A DNA stretch of 64,000 nt, from the NCBI GenBank assembly GCA_032622095.1, contig CP136061.1, forward strand, positions 252,725,582 to 252,789,581. Reading direction: 5' to 3'. The notes below the pieces were generated by a model. It searched no databases. It was not told where the DNA came from and saw only the letters and a list, made by a program, of their open reading frames with translations. The stretch is from Siphonodentalium dalli (Eukaryota > Mollusca > Scaphopoda > Gadilida > Siphonodentaliidae). The translations under genes and the position numbers were made by a program. This document shows positions 52,401-58,800 of this stretch, in pieces. Position 1 is the stretch's first letter, and the number at the start of each line of letters is the position of its first letter.

Positions 52401-55400
52401 CTTGCTGACATCACAGAGCTGGTGACGTGGGACGATATACAGAAACTCAATATACGGTGAGCATGATCATCCTCTGCAAACAAAGTATGGCGGGAGATTC
52501 ATTTGCAGAATGAGGTCCCCAGAGGGTGAATTTAGTGATTCAATACCGCATGGCAGGCTAGCATCACCAAATTCACCCTCTGGGAACCTCATTCTGCTTA
52601 GGCCTTAACTGTTATGGGAAACCTGGGATCAGATTGATGTTCCCCAGTTGAAGTTGTTGATGTTTACCAATTAGTCACCTCGATTGTGCATTTTATCTTC
52701 TGCAAATTATGGGATATAGAAACAGAACAGAAGAGAAAAAGTAACTACCGATAAAAACAAATGTGTTAATTTGAGACTATAGATACTTCCCAGAAGATGA
52801 GGCCTAAACAGAATGAGGTCACCAGAGGGTGAATTTAGTGATGCTAGCCCATCTGTCCATCCGTTCGCTTGTTTTGTTTCCGGATGATAACTTGAGTAAG
52901 GCTGAATGGGATTATATTTGGTATGTGAGTTTACTAGCCCAAAATACAGGTCAAGTTCGAATTTGGGTTCCGTTCGCTCGCCAATTTACACCAGAGTTAC
53001 GGCACATTTTTTTAAATTTGCACTCAGTTTTCGTTTCCGGATGATAACTTTAGTAAGTTGGAACTGAATGGAATGAAATTTGGTATAGTAAAAAAACTAG
53101 TCAAAAGTGCAGGTCAAGTTCAAATTTGGGTTCCGCTCGCCAATTTTCACCGAGTTATGGAATTACCACGGGCGTATTTTGCCACACCCTAGCTCCTGTT
53201 GTTTATCAGAATATTGGAATCGGAATGTCCAGAAAAGGTATTTTGCGATATCTTAACCCTTTACCCAACAGAAGGGCCCTGTGCCAATGCATTCTCTTAT
53301 ATATGCGAGTCGACCATAGGTCGCCTCGCATATATAAGAGAATGCATTGGCTTAACACATTAAAAATTATAAAATTGTTAAAGAATGTAAGAAAAAATGG
53401 TAAAAAGTGTTAAAAAAAGATTTTTTTTAGGCCAATGCATTCTCTTATATATGCGAGGCGACCTATGGTCGACTCGCATATATAAGAGAATGCATTGGCA
53501 CAGGGCATAACTGTAACTATCTCAATGTGGTCAAGGAGCCGGTTCCAATGATATCCATATTTGTATGGTTCTATTGAGACAGACCAAAGATATTTTAGGC
53601 TGTTGAAGCTTTATTTGGCCGGTTTGTTGGGTAAAGGGTTAACCTCGTTGCTGCTAAATGACATCTTGTGCTGGACTGTTGGCATTATTGCCATTTTCCA
53701 GTAGATAAATATACCGGTACCGGTAAATGGAATAGCACATAAACCATAAAACTGACTCAGTTGAAAGGCTATTATCATTCAATCGTGGAACATTCACACA
53801 CAGTTTGAAACTTTGAGATACAGTTATTCCGATGCACAAATCTCTTGAGTTCCAGTTATGAATAATGGCTACTGTTAGGGTGCTGAAGTAGGTCCGTAGT
53901 AAATACGGACCATATATCCAAGTCCGTAGCACACAACGTGCACTTTAATGTCTGTAATAGTTACGGATGTCACAGCCGCGAAGAATCTAACATGAAACTA
54001 TAAAAAAAAATTCACGTATTGCTTCTCTTTGTTTTAAACATAAAAATTATGTAGTACCCTAAACATATCAGAGCTCTAGATTGACATATGACAGCTCTAA
54101 ATTTTCTTTCCATGGTCTACAGTTGCAATTTTTTTTCGTGACCGCTGACAAAAGAAATTGAAGTGGCACAAACGAAACTATGTCAAATTTATCGAAAAAT
54201 ATAAGAATGATGAAAACACAAATTTTCAGCGCTATATCAATGGATTTGTTTGGAAATCTTCCACATAGATATGTTTTGAAATACCTCTTACCAATGCAAG
54301 ATAGAGTTTTCCCCTTGCTATGCTATTGTGATCGAAGGTATACACAAACCGGAGCACAATACAGTTTGAACAGCGGTGTATATGGCCATGTTTATAATGG
54401 TTATTGAAATTTCTACTGTCCATCATCCATTGCAGTACATATACAGTCTCTAATTAGTCAGCGGAATAAGTGACTTTCTATGATTGTTTGGAAGATCACT
54501 TTATCTTTTGGTTTTGACTCTATTTATACCCCCCGCAACGAAGTTAGGGGGGTATACTGGAGTCAGCTTGTCGTGGACACAAATTTGTCCAGAGTTTTTC
54601 TCAGTCGTTTTTTTATCAATTGTCGTGAAACTTGGCACAGACATCAACCACCATGGGAACCTGTGCACCTGCGATTATGACGTCTGTCGGACTTTTTTTC
54701 GTGGAGTTATCTTCCCTTTTTCGACTTAGAAATTTTTCGCAACATGTATACTTTTGTCCGAGCTTTTATTCCTACATTTTTCAGTCAATTTTTAAAAACG
54801 TGGCACAGATATTTAGTACCATAGGAACTTGTGCACCTGCTATTATGACGTCTGTCCGACATTTTTTGGTGGAGTTATCCCCCCTTTTTCGACTTAGAAT
54901 TTTTTTCGCAACATACATAATTTTGTCCAAGCTTTTATTCCTACATTTTTCGGTCAATAGGTTTAAGATTAGGGTTATGGTTGTACACATGCAATGGGAA
55001 CTGTTATTTTATTATTTTAACTAAATGTTTACTGACATGTGAAACATCTTAGTATTTTAATGAAAGTGTCAATGACACTGTAGCTCAACTTGGAAAGGGA
55101 ATAATTTAATGTATTACAGTCAATGGAGCGATTAGGAATGTGGAAAGTTGAATATCTAATACATGTTTATAGACATGAAGAGAAAAGTAAAATCCAAGAT
55201 GGCTGCTGTCGGCCATGTTTTCTGCCGAATGACCCAAAAATGAGTCGTTCCCATCTACATGTCATCGTTAACATCCATGACAAATTTTATGACGATCAGA
55301 CTAAAGGTACGACCTGTAGCCCATGCTAAAGAATTTAGTCATACAAAGAGTAAAATCCAAGATGGCTGCTGGTGGCCATGTTTTTTGGCCGAATGATCCC

Positions 55401-58158
55401 AAAATGACTCGTTCCCATCTACATGTCATTAACATTCATGACACATTTTATGATGATCAGACTAAAGGTAGGACCTGTAGCCCGTGCTAAAGGATTTAGT
55501 CATACAAAGAGTAAAATCCAAGATGGCTGCTGGCGGCCATGTTTTTCGGCCGATTGACCCCAAAATGAGTCGTTCCCATCTACATGTCATCATTATTATA
55601 CATGACAAATTTTATGATGATCAGACTAAAGGTACGACCTGCAGCCCGTGCTAAAGAATTTAGTCATACAAAGAGTAAAATCAAAGATGGCTGCTGGCGG
55701 CCATGTTTTTTGGCCGAATGACCCCAAAATTACTCGTTCCCATCTACATGTCAATATTATCATCCATGACAAATTTCATGATCATCAGACGAACAGTACG
55801 ACCTGTGGCCCGTGATAATGGATTAAATTTTTAAATCCAAGATGGCCACTGGCGGCCATGTTTTTTTAGTCCGAATGACCCCAAAATGACTCGTTCCCAT
55901 CTACATTCCAATTTCAACAACCATGACAAATTTTATGATGATCAGACTAAAGGTACGACCTGTAGCCCGTGCTAAAGGATTTAGTCATACAAAGAGTAAA
56001 ATCCAAGATGGCTGCTGGCGGCCATGTTTTTCGGCCGAATGACCCCAAAATGACTCGTTCCCATCTACGTGTCATTATTAACATTCATGACAAATTTCAT
56101 GATTGTCAGACTAAAGGTACAACCTGTAGCCCGTGCTAAAGGATTTAGTCATACAAAGAGTAAAATCCAAGATGGCTGCTGGTGACCATGTTTTTTGGCC
56201 GAATGACCCCAAAATTACTCGTTCCCATCTACATGTCATTGTTAACATCCATGACAAATTTTATGATGATCAGACTAAACGTACGACCTGCAGCCCGTGC
56301 TAAAGAATTTAGTCATACAAAGAGTAAAATCCAAGATGGCTGCTGGCGGCCATGTTTTTTGGCCGAATGACCCCAAAATTACTCGTTCCCATCTACATAT
56401 CAATATTATCATCCATGACAAATTTCATGATCATCAGACGAACAGTACGACCTGTGGCCCGTGCTAATGGATTAAATTTTTTAATCCAAGATGGCCACTG
56501 GCAGCCATGTTTTTTGTCCGAATGACCCCAAAATGACTCGTTCCCATCTACATTCCAATTTCAACAGCCATGACAAATTTTATGATGATCAGACTAAAGG
56601 TACGACCTGTAGCCCGTGCTAAAAGGATTTAGTCATACAAAGAGTAAAATACAAGATGGCTGCTGGCGGCCATGTTTTTTGGCCAAATGACCCCAAAATG
56701 ACTCGTTCCCATCTACATGTCATTGTTAACATTCTTGACAAATTTTATGATGATCAGACTAAAAGTACGACCTGTAGCCCGTGCTAAAGAATTTAGTCAT
56801 ACAAAGAGTAAAATCCAAGATGGCTGCTGGCGGCCATGTTTTTGGGCCGACTGACCCCAAAATTACTCGTTCCCATCTACATGTCAATATTAACATCCAT
56901 GACAAATTTCATGATGATCAGACAAACAGTACGGCCTATAGCCCGTGCTAATGGATTGAATTTTGAAATCCAATATGGCCACTGGCGGCCATGTTTTTTT
57001 CCAAATGACCCCAAAATTAATCATTCTGGTCTAAATGTTGATGTCAACAGCTATGACAAATTTCATAATGATCCGACGAAAGGTACGACCTGTAGCCTGC
57101 ATTGTTGACGCCTTACGTACACACGCACACACGTACACACGGACGACAAAGCCATGGCAATAGCTCAACTTAACAAAGTAAAGTTGAGCTAAAAACAGGG
57201 GGGTATCTGTAGTCCCATTGGGACAGTCACACCTCTAGTTACATTCTGTTTTTTTATATGAATTGGATATGTAATTGTGCCTGTTGTTAAAAATGATTGT
57301 GCCGATATTAAAATCATATCAATATATATATAATTCTTGGTAATCCTTATATGATGTACGGGTAGTGCAATGTCATAAATTGTCATTCTTTATATCTGAT
57401 TAAATTAGTTTACATCCATTACAAAGTTCTCCCTACATTTTCTGGACCTGGGAAGGTATAATAACCCATGCTTACTATACCAGTCTATATGCAGAACAAA
57501 ATAAATAAAACTCTCACTCCCGCATTGATTTTCAAATAAAATTGCCTGAGAATCAATTATATTTTTTTGTTTGGCCCAAATGAGCAATGTGCGTTTAAAC
57601 CTTTAATTTACGGTCTGTAAAATCGGCCCTAAAATTTTTTTTAAATAATGTTTTGTTTTTTTTAGATTTTTTTGGGTTGCATTTTTTTTGGGTATGCTTA
57701 AGCATGCTATAGCGAATTTAAAAACAAACTGGATAAAACCTTAGGGGCATGTTATAACTCAAAACTATCACCAAGTATTCATAGTAATAATTTTCTTGCC
57801 CATGAAAAACGTAAGATTCCCTGGCACTAAACCTACAAAATAAGTCTGTTAAAGAATATAAGAAAACATTTATTAAAATTGTAAAAATTTGTAAAAAATA
57901 ATAACAAATGATGAAAAATTGTTAGGCCAATGCATTCTCTAAAATTTCTCTTATATATGCGAGGCGACCTATGGTCGACTCGCATATATAAGAGAATGCA
58001 TTGGCACAGGGTATATGGGTTGATACAAAAATCGGACTTGGCACTGAAATGGTTAATCCCTATATAATGGTTTCTTTTTCAGAGGTGGGCAGCGATGTAA
58101 ACTATGGCGAGCAATCCTGGCAAATCGAAACAAGAACAAACAACTGAGTGATAGGTGA
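19309..58158 (+). CDS. MAP3K5/15 (ASK): ASK-family MAP kinase kinase kinase, C-terminal part (11 exons)
   Basis: Join of 19309-19480, 20051-20116, 21337-21415, 27735-27814, 28452-28557, 45230-45380, 46043-46135, 46853-46905, 48043-48125, 52380-52456 and 58083-58158. Every junction has an AG acceptor and GT donor, and all phases agree, giving 344 residues and a TGA stop. ASK kinases phosphorylate MAP2Ks in the JNK/p38 stress pathways from a cytosolic oligomer. Family marks seen here: 'MLRKDSERR' near residue 35, 'IKPHWMFAFD' near 142, a coiled coil at about 205-248, and a SAM domain at about 267-340. Human ASK1 and MAP3K15 have these in the same order after the kinase domain. The first base is the third base of a split codon, so the gene continues upstream; the kinase domain was not found in 1-19300. 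Invertebrates usually have one ASK gene, so MAP3K5 and MAP3K15 cannot be told apart here. Identification is from recognised motifs, not from a search. Confidence 0.92.
19489..19912. repeat. 29-bp minisatellite directly after a splice donor
   Basis: About 14-15 head-to-tail copies of a 29-base unit beginning tctttgtatggaacc and ending ataaattag. Variants are mainly single substitutions (gtataaaacc, gtatagaacc, gtgtggaacc). The array begins 8 bases past the donor at 19481. Confidence 0.95.
20051..20116 (+). CDS. MAP3K5/15 (ASK): ASK exon b: helical segment
   Basis: Twenty-two codons in phase 0 (residues 58-79), starting ICDKWLELYQ and ending PNPKITV. Acceptor tttgtttcag|A is strong and donor GTG|gtaagt is near consensus. 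It corresponds to the region after 'DQDKIVRNLMESL' in human ASK1. Its last half and donor are copied many times downstream. Use of the second donor would add nine codons in frame; any later donor would run into a TAG. Confidence 0.85.
20081..20658. repeat. tandem array of an exon end plus splice donor (17 copies)
   Basis: The core 'cctaatcctaaaatcact' occurs 17 times, starting with the genuine exon end. Three unit lengths alternate: 27 bp, 45 bp (adding 'gttagaaccatgtgacga') and 25 bp. Every copy ends in a donor-like sequence: gtgGTAAGT, gtcGTAAGT or ctgGTGAGT. The array stops at 20658 with gtggtaagttctc. On the minus strand it is open and yields a repetitive peptide, which is an artefact of the repeat. 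Confidence 0.95.
20774..20972. mobile_element. TTAA-type foldback MITE (catgacggga ends), right end decayed
   Basis: Starts TTAACCCATTCATGACGGGA and carries 'gcattaaagatcctgtg' and two hairpins built on the arm 'tgcattctcttatatatgcg'. The second hairpin is mutated (tctctttgttatgcgag) and no closing AAAGGGTTAA is seen. Lies in the intron after the donor array. Confidence 0.75.
21337..21415 (+). CDS. MAP3K5/15 (ASK): ASK exon c: helical segment
   Basis: Encodes residues 80-105 plus the first base of a split glycine codon. The reading EHLKIMLTGLKGYI resembles the human stretch 'EHITTLIASLREFI', supporting the assignment. Acceptor gtcattgcag|G and donor GTTG|gtaagt are both strong. The last 22 bases and the donor are copied twice more downstream. 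Confidence 0.9.
21394..21500. repeat. 37-bp triplication of an exon end with its donor
   Basis: Copies start at 21394, 21431 and 21468, each 'cagagtattaaagatgc' followed by a G|GTAAGTTC donor. The copies differ mainly at the codons before the donor (gctgttg, gcagtcg, gccgttg). The first copy is the real exon end. Confidence 0.93.
24250..24655. repeat. GTCCGTCTGTCC-containing dispersed repeat
   Basis: Starts 'taccatagtatggtaaacat', then a GTCC/GTCT microsatellite, then two tandem copies of about 120 bp with 'ccgatcgaaaccaaattt' and 'cagcccaaaatacagatc', each ending near 'gagttatg(g/a)ccctttt'. Other copies are near 9190, 18840, 24930 and 52850. The plan (microsatellite plus conserved flank) is common in marine invertebrate genomes; its mechanism of spread is unclear to me. 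Confidence 0.8.
24930..25070. repeat. fragment of the same dispersed repeat
   Basis: Shares 'gactcaaacatttttcatc', 'aaatacagatcaagtgcg' and 'agagttatggcccttt' with the copy at 24250 but lacks the microsatellite head. Confidence 0.7.
26853..26942. repeat. short inverted repeat (stem about 30 bp)
   Basis: 'gtacatggagatttaat' on the left pairs with 'attaaatctccatgtac' on the right, around a 30-base loop. No terminal motif of a known family. Confidence 0.8.
26998..27238. repeat. foldback element with two stem segments
   Basis: Outer arms 'atgcaacaaatgaatgaatt' and 'aattcattcatttgttgcat' pair, and inner arms 'tgctctatgaacgatgcaaa' and 'tttgcatcgttcatagagca' pair, with a short central loop. The 'ccatgg' flanking the inner arms is also symmetric. 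Looks like a decayed foldback MITE. Confidence 0.85.
27735..27814 (+). CDS. MAP3K5/15 (ASK): ASK exon d: conserved 'FDIRA' helix region
   Basis: Completes the split glycine, then 26 codons (residues 107-132) reading ILKNEIDFDIRAKTEVQYAL and ending ACNEA. Human ASK1 has 'LKLELDFDSHGISQVQVVLFGFQDA' here, so position and pattern agree well. Acceptor ttctgtttcag|G and donor GCT|gtaagt are strong. No junction duplication at this exon. Confidence 0.93.
27971..28027. mobile_element. right-end fragment of a CAAGCCTGCAAATAG-family foldback element
   Basis: Matches the right end of complete copies: 'ccctctggagacctcatttt', then 'gcaaatgacagacacactat' and the terminal 'ttcaaggcttg'. Left part missing. 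Confidence 0.75.
28320..28513. repeat. 61-bp triplication of a splice acceptor plus exon start
   Basis: Three copies of 'ttttccag|gttatttttggc' with exon-like starts at 28330, 28391 and 28452. Only the third continues into the full exon. Entry at either of the first two shifts frame in the next copy and reaches a TAA near 28421 or 28482. Confidence 0.95.
28452..28557 (+). CDS. MAP3K5/15 (ASK): ASK exon e: KPHWMFA signature
   Basis: Thirty-five codons plus one base (residues 133-167 and a split glycine). 'HKIKPHWMFAFDSAIKDAV' matches 'NIKPHWMFALDSIIRKAV' of human ASK1, the most conserved block after the kinase domain. The acceptor is the third of three tandem acceptors. The donor (GAAG|gtaaat) heads a tandem run of the same donor sequence. 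Confidence 0.95.
28552..29052. repeat. tandem array carrying the exon donor (about eight copies)
   Basis: The string 'gtaaatatttatagatggt' or a close variant recurs about eight times, first at the exon end. The main unit is 69 bp and includes 'acctcaaagaacatcagggc' and ends 'aacacaccat'; the first and last intervals are shorter. Most copies keep 'gaag|gtaaat'. The plus-strand frame through it is open only because 69 is divisible by three. Confidence 0.93.
29198..29455. mobile_element. left half of a hairpin element running into the tandem array
   Basis: Begins 'taccctgtgccaatgcattc', has one full hairpin (29209-29277), then the spacer 'gacataaaataaaaaacat' and the inner block 'accctgcagggagcc...gaaattat'. 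Complete copies at 4722 and 12977 have this same spacer followed by a second hairpin. Here the second half is replaced by the 2.51-kb unit. Confidence 0.85.
29648..30832. mobile_element. hAT-like non-autonomous element in tandem unit 1
   Basis: Inverted ends CAGTGTTCGCGCTG and CAGCGCGAACACTG. Flanked by an exact 8-bp duplication TTGCCCAC, and the other three units carry the uninterrupted site 'tatcttgcccactgaac'. Terminal zones are rich in 'tttggctaa' motifs. A 24-base C run lies at 30519-30542. No intact transposase frame. Confidence 0.93.
31728..31800. repeat. internal duplicated motif of the 2.51-kb unit (copy 1)
   Basis: Starts 'cgatatatagggttcctcta', then 'attggcgtaattagcactcg' and 'gcgggttggggctaccca'. 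A second copy lies about 460 bp downstream (32187) in each unit, and a diverged one at 40837 outside the array. Confidence 0.85.
32187..32270. repeat. internal duplicated motif of the 2.51-kb unit (copy 2)
   Basis: Same motif as at 31728 with few changes (ggggcgatag for ggagcgatag, accaaacagg for accacacagg). The pair shows that an older duplication lies inside the unit. Confidence 0.85.
40566..43180. other. GC-richer unidentified segment after the tandem array
   Basis: About 2.6 kb with several overlapping short open frames (up to 150 residues at 41119-41571 and 125 at 41932-42309) on both strands. None shows a motif I recognise. A diverged copy of the unit's internal motif at 40837-40930 ties it to the array. 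Long G runs at 42825-42863 and a TA-rich microsatellite near 43020-43080 interrupt it. Possibly a decayed retroelement; this is a guess. Confidence 0.5.
41108..41180 (+). repeat. possible tRNA-derived SINE head
   Basis: 'gagctgggtggttatgcca' followed by 'tcggactgcacacttggcga' and 'cctgggttcgaccatcctg' has the spacing of Pol III A and B boxes. The B box GGTTCGACCAT matches the consensus GGTTCGANTCC at most positions. The usual clear tail and target duplication were not seen. Confidence 0.4.
43187..43546. repeat. inverted copy of part of the 2.51-kb unit inside a hairpin
   Basis: 43300-43505 is the reverse complement of the unit segment starting 'gcccactgaactatatggta' (first copy at 30834). 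'caatattttcctaaataag' at 43216 pairs with 'cttatttaggaaaatattg' ending near 43546, so the piece sits in a larger hairpin. 'cagtgggcaagatac' or its complement occurs three times here. Confidence 0.85.
44211..44365. repeat. foldback element, arms about 60 bp
   Basis: 'aatcaacctcgttttcgatg' with 'catctgtcggcgtatagaag' on the left pairs with 'cttctatacaccgacagatg' and 'catcgaaaacgacgttgatt' on the right. Few mismatches, loop about 35 bases. No TTAA or TA flank evident. Confidence 0.88.
44370..45189. mobile_element. hAT-like element fragment (right end only)
   Basis: Ends 'ggtccagcgcgaacactg' at 45189, the same end as the elements at 29648 and 50483, preceded by 'tttggccacttttttggcc'. 'cagaaagcgctggatagatc' resembles an internal part of the 29648 element. 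No left end was found, so the start is approximate. Its right end is 40 bp before the next exon. Confidence 0.65.
45230..45380 (+). CDS. MAP3K5/15 (ASK): ASK exon f: acidic Ser-rich linker and coiled-coil start
   Basis: Completes the split glycine, then 49 codons (residues 169-217) and two bases of an arginine codon. Starts acidic (EENAAEGDDEAGTAATSGVS), continues Ser-rich, then enters a coiled coil (SRELNTQLEVLESENI). Human ASK1 has 'ATSGVSTLSS' and 'SLNVQLGRMKIETNRLLEEL' in the same order. Acceptor catttgcag|G, donor ATCAG|gtattt. Confidence 0.93.
45401..45647. mobile_element. TTAA-type foldback MITE 20 bp after an exon donor
   Basis: TTAACCCTTTCATGACTGGA at the left and 'cccgtcatgaaaggattaa' at the right, with two internal hairpins on the 'tctcttatatatgag' type arm, partly decayed. 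TTAA on both sides. Confidence 0.88.
45666..45790. mobile_element. single-hairpin copy of the CAAGCCTGCAAATAG family
   Basis: One hairpin ('ggggtccccagagggtgaat' against 'aattcaccctctggggacct') followed by the family right end 'gcaaatatcagacacttatt' and 'ccatgcttgc'. Left end missing. Confidence 0.8.
45827..46012. repeat. 31-bp minisatellite just before an exon
   Basis: Six copies of a 31-base unit, two types interleaved: 'catgtatcggtgatggcc...' and 'catgtattgacgatggac...', both ending 'attggtagcattc'. It ends 30 bp before the next exon, so it abuts the branch-point and polypyrimidine region. Confidence 0.95.
46043..46135 (+). CDS. MAP3K5/15 (ASK): ASK exon g: coiled coil
   Basis: Completes the arginine codon, then 30 codons (residues 219-248) and two bases of a glutamate codon. 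LLQELIDVQRNYGHLIRRSV matches the human 'LLEELVRKEKELQALLHRAI' coiled coil in position and heptad pattern. Acceptor atttttccacag|G, donor GGA|gtgagt. Its last two thirds and donor are duplicated 68 bp downstream. Confidence 0.92.
46204..46266 (+). pseudogene. partial duplicate of exon g with its own donor
   Basis: 63 bases copying the 3' end of the exon at 46043-46135, ending in gtgagttct like the original. It reads NYGHLIRRSVEDKKRHMQLM in frame. Of the differences from the original, three are silent third-position changes, one changes Leu to Arg, and one is at the split codon. No good acceptor precedes it; the best is gagtag|TTACACATG at 46193, which is in frame but lacks a pyrimidine tract. 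It could be a relic or an alternative exon. Confidence 0.85.
46853..46905 (+). CDS. MAP3K5/15 (ASK): ASK exon h: short Ser/Pro linker
   Basis: Completes the glutamate codon, then 17 codons (residues 250-266) reading TSTHLSTPGSPFASPHR, and one base of a valine codon. Low complexity and not conserved, but the acceptor (ttttcctccag|G), donor (AGAG|gtaagt) and phases on both sides fit exactly. It links the coiled coil to the SAM domain and carries TP and SP sites. Confidence 0.82.
47163..47416. mobile_element. complete CAAGCCTTGAAAT-type two-hairpin element
   Basis: Ends 'caagccttgaaatcatttgc' and 'ctatttcaaggcttg'. Two hairpins of the 'gaggtccccagagggtgaat' type, each with a 'gctagcccgc' type loop, lie back to back. 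The most compact and best preserved copy in the window. Confidence 0.9.
48043..48125 (+). CDS. MAP3K5/15 (ASK): ASK exon i: SAM domain, first part
   Basis: Completes the valine codon, then 27 codons (residues 268-294) with PVIELLEWMMKNDLDEETIS. Matches the human ASK1 segment 'ELTDWLRVNGADEDTISRFL', the first helices of the C-terminal SAM domain that is known to drive ASK oligomerisation. Acceptor ctgttttttcag|T, donor GCT|gtgagc. Confidence 0.93.
48150..48275. repeat. dispersed repeat shared with 6980-7260
   Basis: 'catttggagggatgttcagg' and 'acagaagatttcc' parallel 'tatttggagggatgttaaag' and 'gtagaagaattca' near 7020-7090. Similarity resumes after the inserted TTAA element ('cgacatttcctaagggaa' at 49768 against 'gaacatttcctaagggaa' at 7162). 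So the 48276 element inserted into an older repeat. Confidence 0.75.
48596..49649. mobile_element. hAT element TAGGCTCCTGCGAAT with transposase relic
   Basis: Inverted ends TAGGCTCCTGCGAAT and ATTCGCAGGACCCTA, flanked by an exact 8-bp duplication GCTTAAGC (48588-48595 and 49650-49657). The related element at 57595 carries the empty site 'atgcttaagcat'. Subterminal 'attcgattcga' motifs occur at both ends. A second, shorter copy starts at 15364. Confidence 0.93.
49088..49260 (+). pseudogene. BED zinc-finger relic of a hAT transposase
   Basis: From the ATG at 49088 one frame reads MDKMSSIIHVYFKHDKAAGT and then CDEC, before a TAA. A neighbouring frame continues with YKSQASGTMTHLWNHLFKKH. Together this is the C-x2-C ... 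H-x3-H-x4-H layout of a BED finger, split by one frameshift. BED fingers are typical of hAT transposases. No catalytic region follows, so the element is dead. Confidence 0.8.
49900..50101. mobile_element. TTAA-type foldback MITE (catgatggga ends)
   Basis: TTAACCCTTTCATGATGGGA to 'gctctcatgctgaaagggttaa', with 'gcattaaagatcctgtgcc' and one decayed hairpin inside. Confidence 0.85.
50483..51819. mobile_element. hAT-like element CAGTGTTCGCGCTGG
   Basis: Ends CAGTGTTCGCGCTGGACC and 'gacagcgcgaacactg'. Flanks 'cgaaagac' and 'cgaaagat' match at 7 of 8 bases, fitting an old 8-bp duplication. Same family as 29648, longer by about 150 bp. Contains an acidic minus-strand frame at 51044-51247 of unknown meaning and an incidental plus-strand frame at its left end. 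No complete transposase. Confidence 0.88.
52380..52456 (+). CDS. MAP3K5/15 (ASK): ASK exon j: SAM domain, middle part
   Basis: Twenty-five codons (residues 295-319) and two bases of an arginine codon. SSEKYSLADITELVTWDDIQ aligns with human 'AEDYTLLDVLYYVTRDDLKC', the central SAM helices and the 'DDL' type loop. Acceptor tttctaatttacag|A, donor ATACG|gtgagc. Confidence 0.94.
52495..52846. mobile_element. CAAGCCTG-family two-hairpin element, right end lost
   Basis: First hairpin 'gaggtccccagagggtgaat' to 'aattcaccctctgggaacct' (52511-52596), the family spacer ('cagaagatgaggcctaa'), then the left arm of a second hairpin that stops at 52846 where a GTCC-type repeat begins. Starts 40 bp after the exon at 52380. 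Confidence 0.85.
52847..53200. repeat. dispersed repeat with 'cccaaaatacaggtcaagtt'
   Basis: Two tandem segments with 'tttccggatgataacttgag' and 'cccaaaatacaggtcaagtt', related to the copy at 18820 ('tttccggatgataacttt', 'cccaaaatacagctcaag'), ending 'attttgccacaccctagct'. Confidence 0.8.
53253..53642. mobile_element. TTAA-type double-hairpin MITE (ttacccaaca ends)
   Basis: TTAACCCTTTACCCAACAGA to 'tttgttgggtaaagggttaa', TTAA both sides. Two hairpins of the shared type in opposite orientation (53282-53350 and 53431-53502) separated by an AT-rich spacer; 'ggccggtttgttggg' marks the right side. Same family as 478, 10686 and 59386. Confidence 0.95.
54525..57240. mobile_element. composite element bounded by 'tatacccccc' ends
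   Basis: Left end 'tataccccccgcaacgaag' with 'gttaggggggtatactgg', right end 'caggggggtatctg'. Holds two tandem segments with 'gacgtctgtc' and 'ttttcgacttagaa', then a 162-bp tandem array, then 'aactttactttgttaag'-type complement. A fragment of the same material is inverted at 1253-1540. No transposase was seen. Confidence 0.7.
55190..57105. repeat. 162-bp tandem array, about 12 copies
   Basis: Unit begins 'ccaagatggctgctggcgg', continues 'gaatgaccccaaaatgact' and 'cgttcccatctacatgtca', and ends in 'acgacctgtagcccgtgcta'. Copies start near 55193, 55357, 55521, 55684, 55844, 56006, 56168, 56330, 56488, 56652, 56814 and 56973. Copies 5, 9 and 12 are a distinct type ('aagatggccactggc'). Confidence 0.92.
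57595..58056. mobile_element. TTAA-type MITE ending 26 bp before the last coding exon
   Basis: Right end 'gacttggcactgaaatggttaa'; left end TTAAACCTTTAATTTACGG, which has lost about 30 bp found in relatives. One shared-type hairpin at 57925-58010. Contains 'ggtatgcttaagcatgctat', the uninterrupted form of the site hit by a hAT at 48588. Confidence 0.85.
58083..58158 (+). CDS. MAP3K5/15 (ASK): ASK last exon: SAM domain end and stop
   Basis: Completes the arginine codon, then 24 codons and TGA (residues 321-344). GGQRCKLWRAILANRNKNKQ matches the human end 'RGGMLCTLWKAIIDFRNKQT', so the C terminus is intact at nearly the vertebrate length. The acceptor ttctttttcag|A lies only 26 bp from a MITE end. 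Confidence 0.95.
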
Positions 58159-58800
58159 CACTAAACATATTGTAAATACATGTATTCTAGTTATAATTAG
58201 GTCACACAAAGTCAAATTCTCATTTCTCAGGCCCTTGCGCCATTTTCGACTACTCGGCCATTCCCACACTGAGGAAATAACCTCTTCCATAAATATAAAC
58301 CATATCTGCTGGACTATTTCAATCATGTGATTGACCATGTGCATACTAACATTAAGTGCGTCTGTTGGCTGGAGACTCGTCTGTGAAACTTGAACTAATT
58401 ATTGCTATTTATTTAGGAGATAACAGTGTGGTGTTTTGTGATTTCGGAAAGGTACAGGGCAAATATACTGTGGCAAATTTAAGCGGAGCCGGAGCCCATT
58501 AACGGGTATTTGCCACAGTATATTCACCATGTACCTTTCCGAAATTACAAAACACCACACTGTTATCGCCATTCTAATTCTCTTCGAACTTAAAACATTA
58601 TCTCGACACACATGCCTTGTAGTTATCGATGAAATGTGCAGACATAGAAAACACTCAGCCAATTCACGACTTATTGTTTTAAATTTAATGCGCTGGATAA
58701 AACATAGTCCCTCAATTAGCATCGCTCGTATCGTTAAAAATGTTGATAAAGATGAAAAATTTCCACATCAAATAGAAATAAATATGCACAACAATTAGTT
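58159..58800 (+). other. probable 3' UTR and flank
   Basis: No reading frame of note. An AATAAA at 58777-58782 is the first plausible polyadenylation signal noticed downstream of the stop. If used, the 3' UTR would contain the foldback at 58419-58566. Confidence 0.35.
58419..58566. repeat. foldback element in the probable 3' UTR
   Basis: 'gataacagtgtggtgttttg' pairs with 'caaaacaccacactgttatc', and 'tttcggaaaggtac' with 'gtacctttccgaaa'; further pairing around 'ttgccacagtatatt'. Part of one arm recurs at 59017-59060. Confidence 0.9.

Noticed and set aside
58529-58798. 89-residue frame after the ASK stop
   Set aside because: Overlaps the arm of a foldback element and has no recognised motif.
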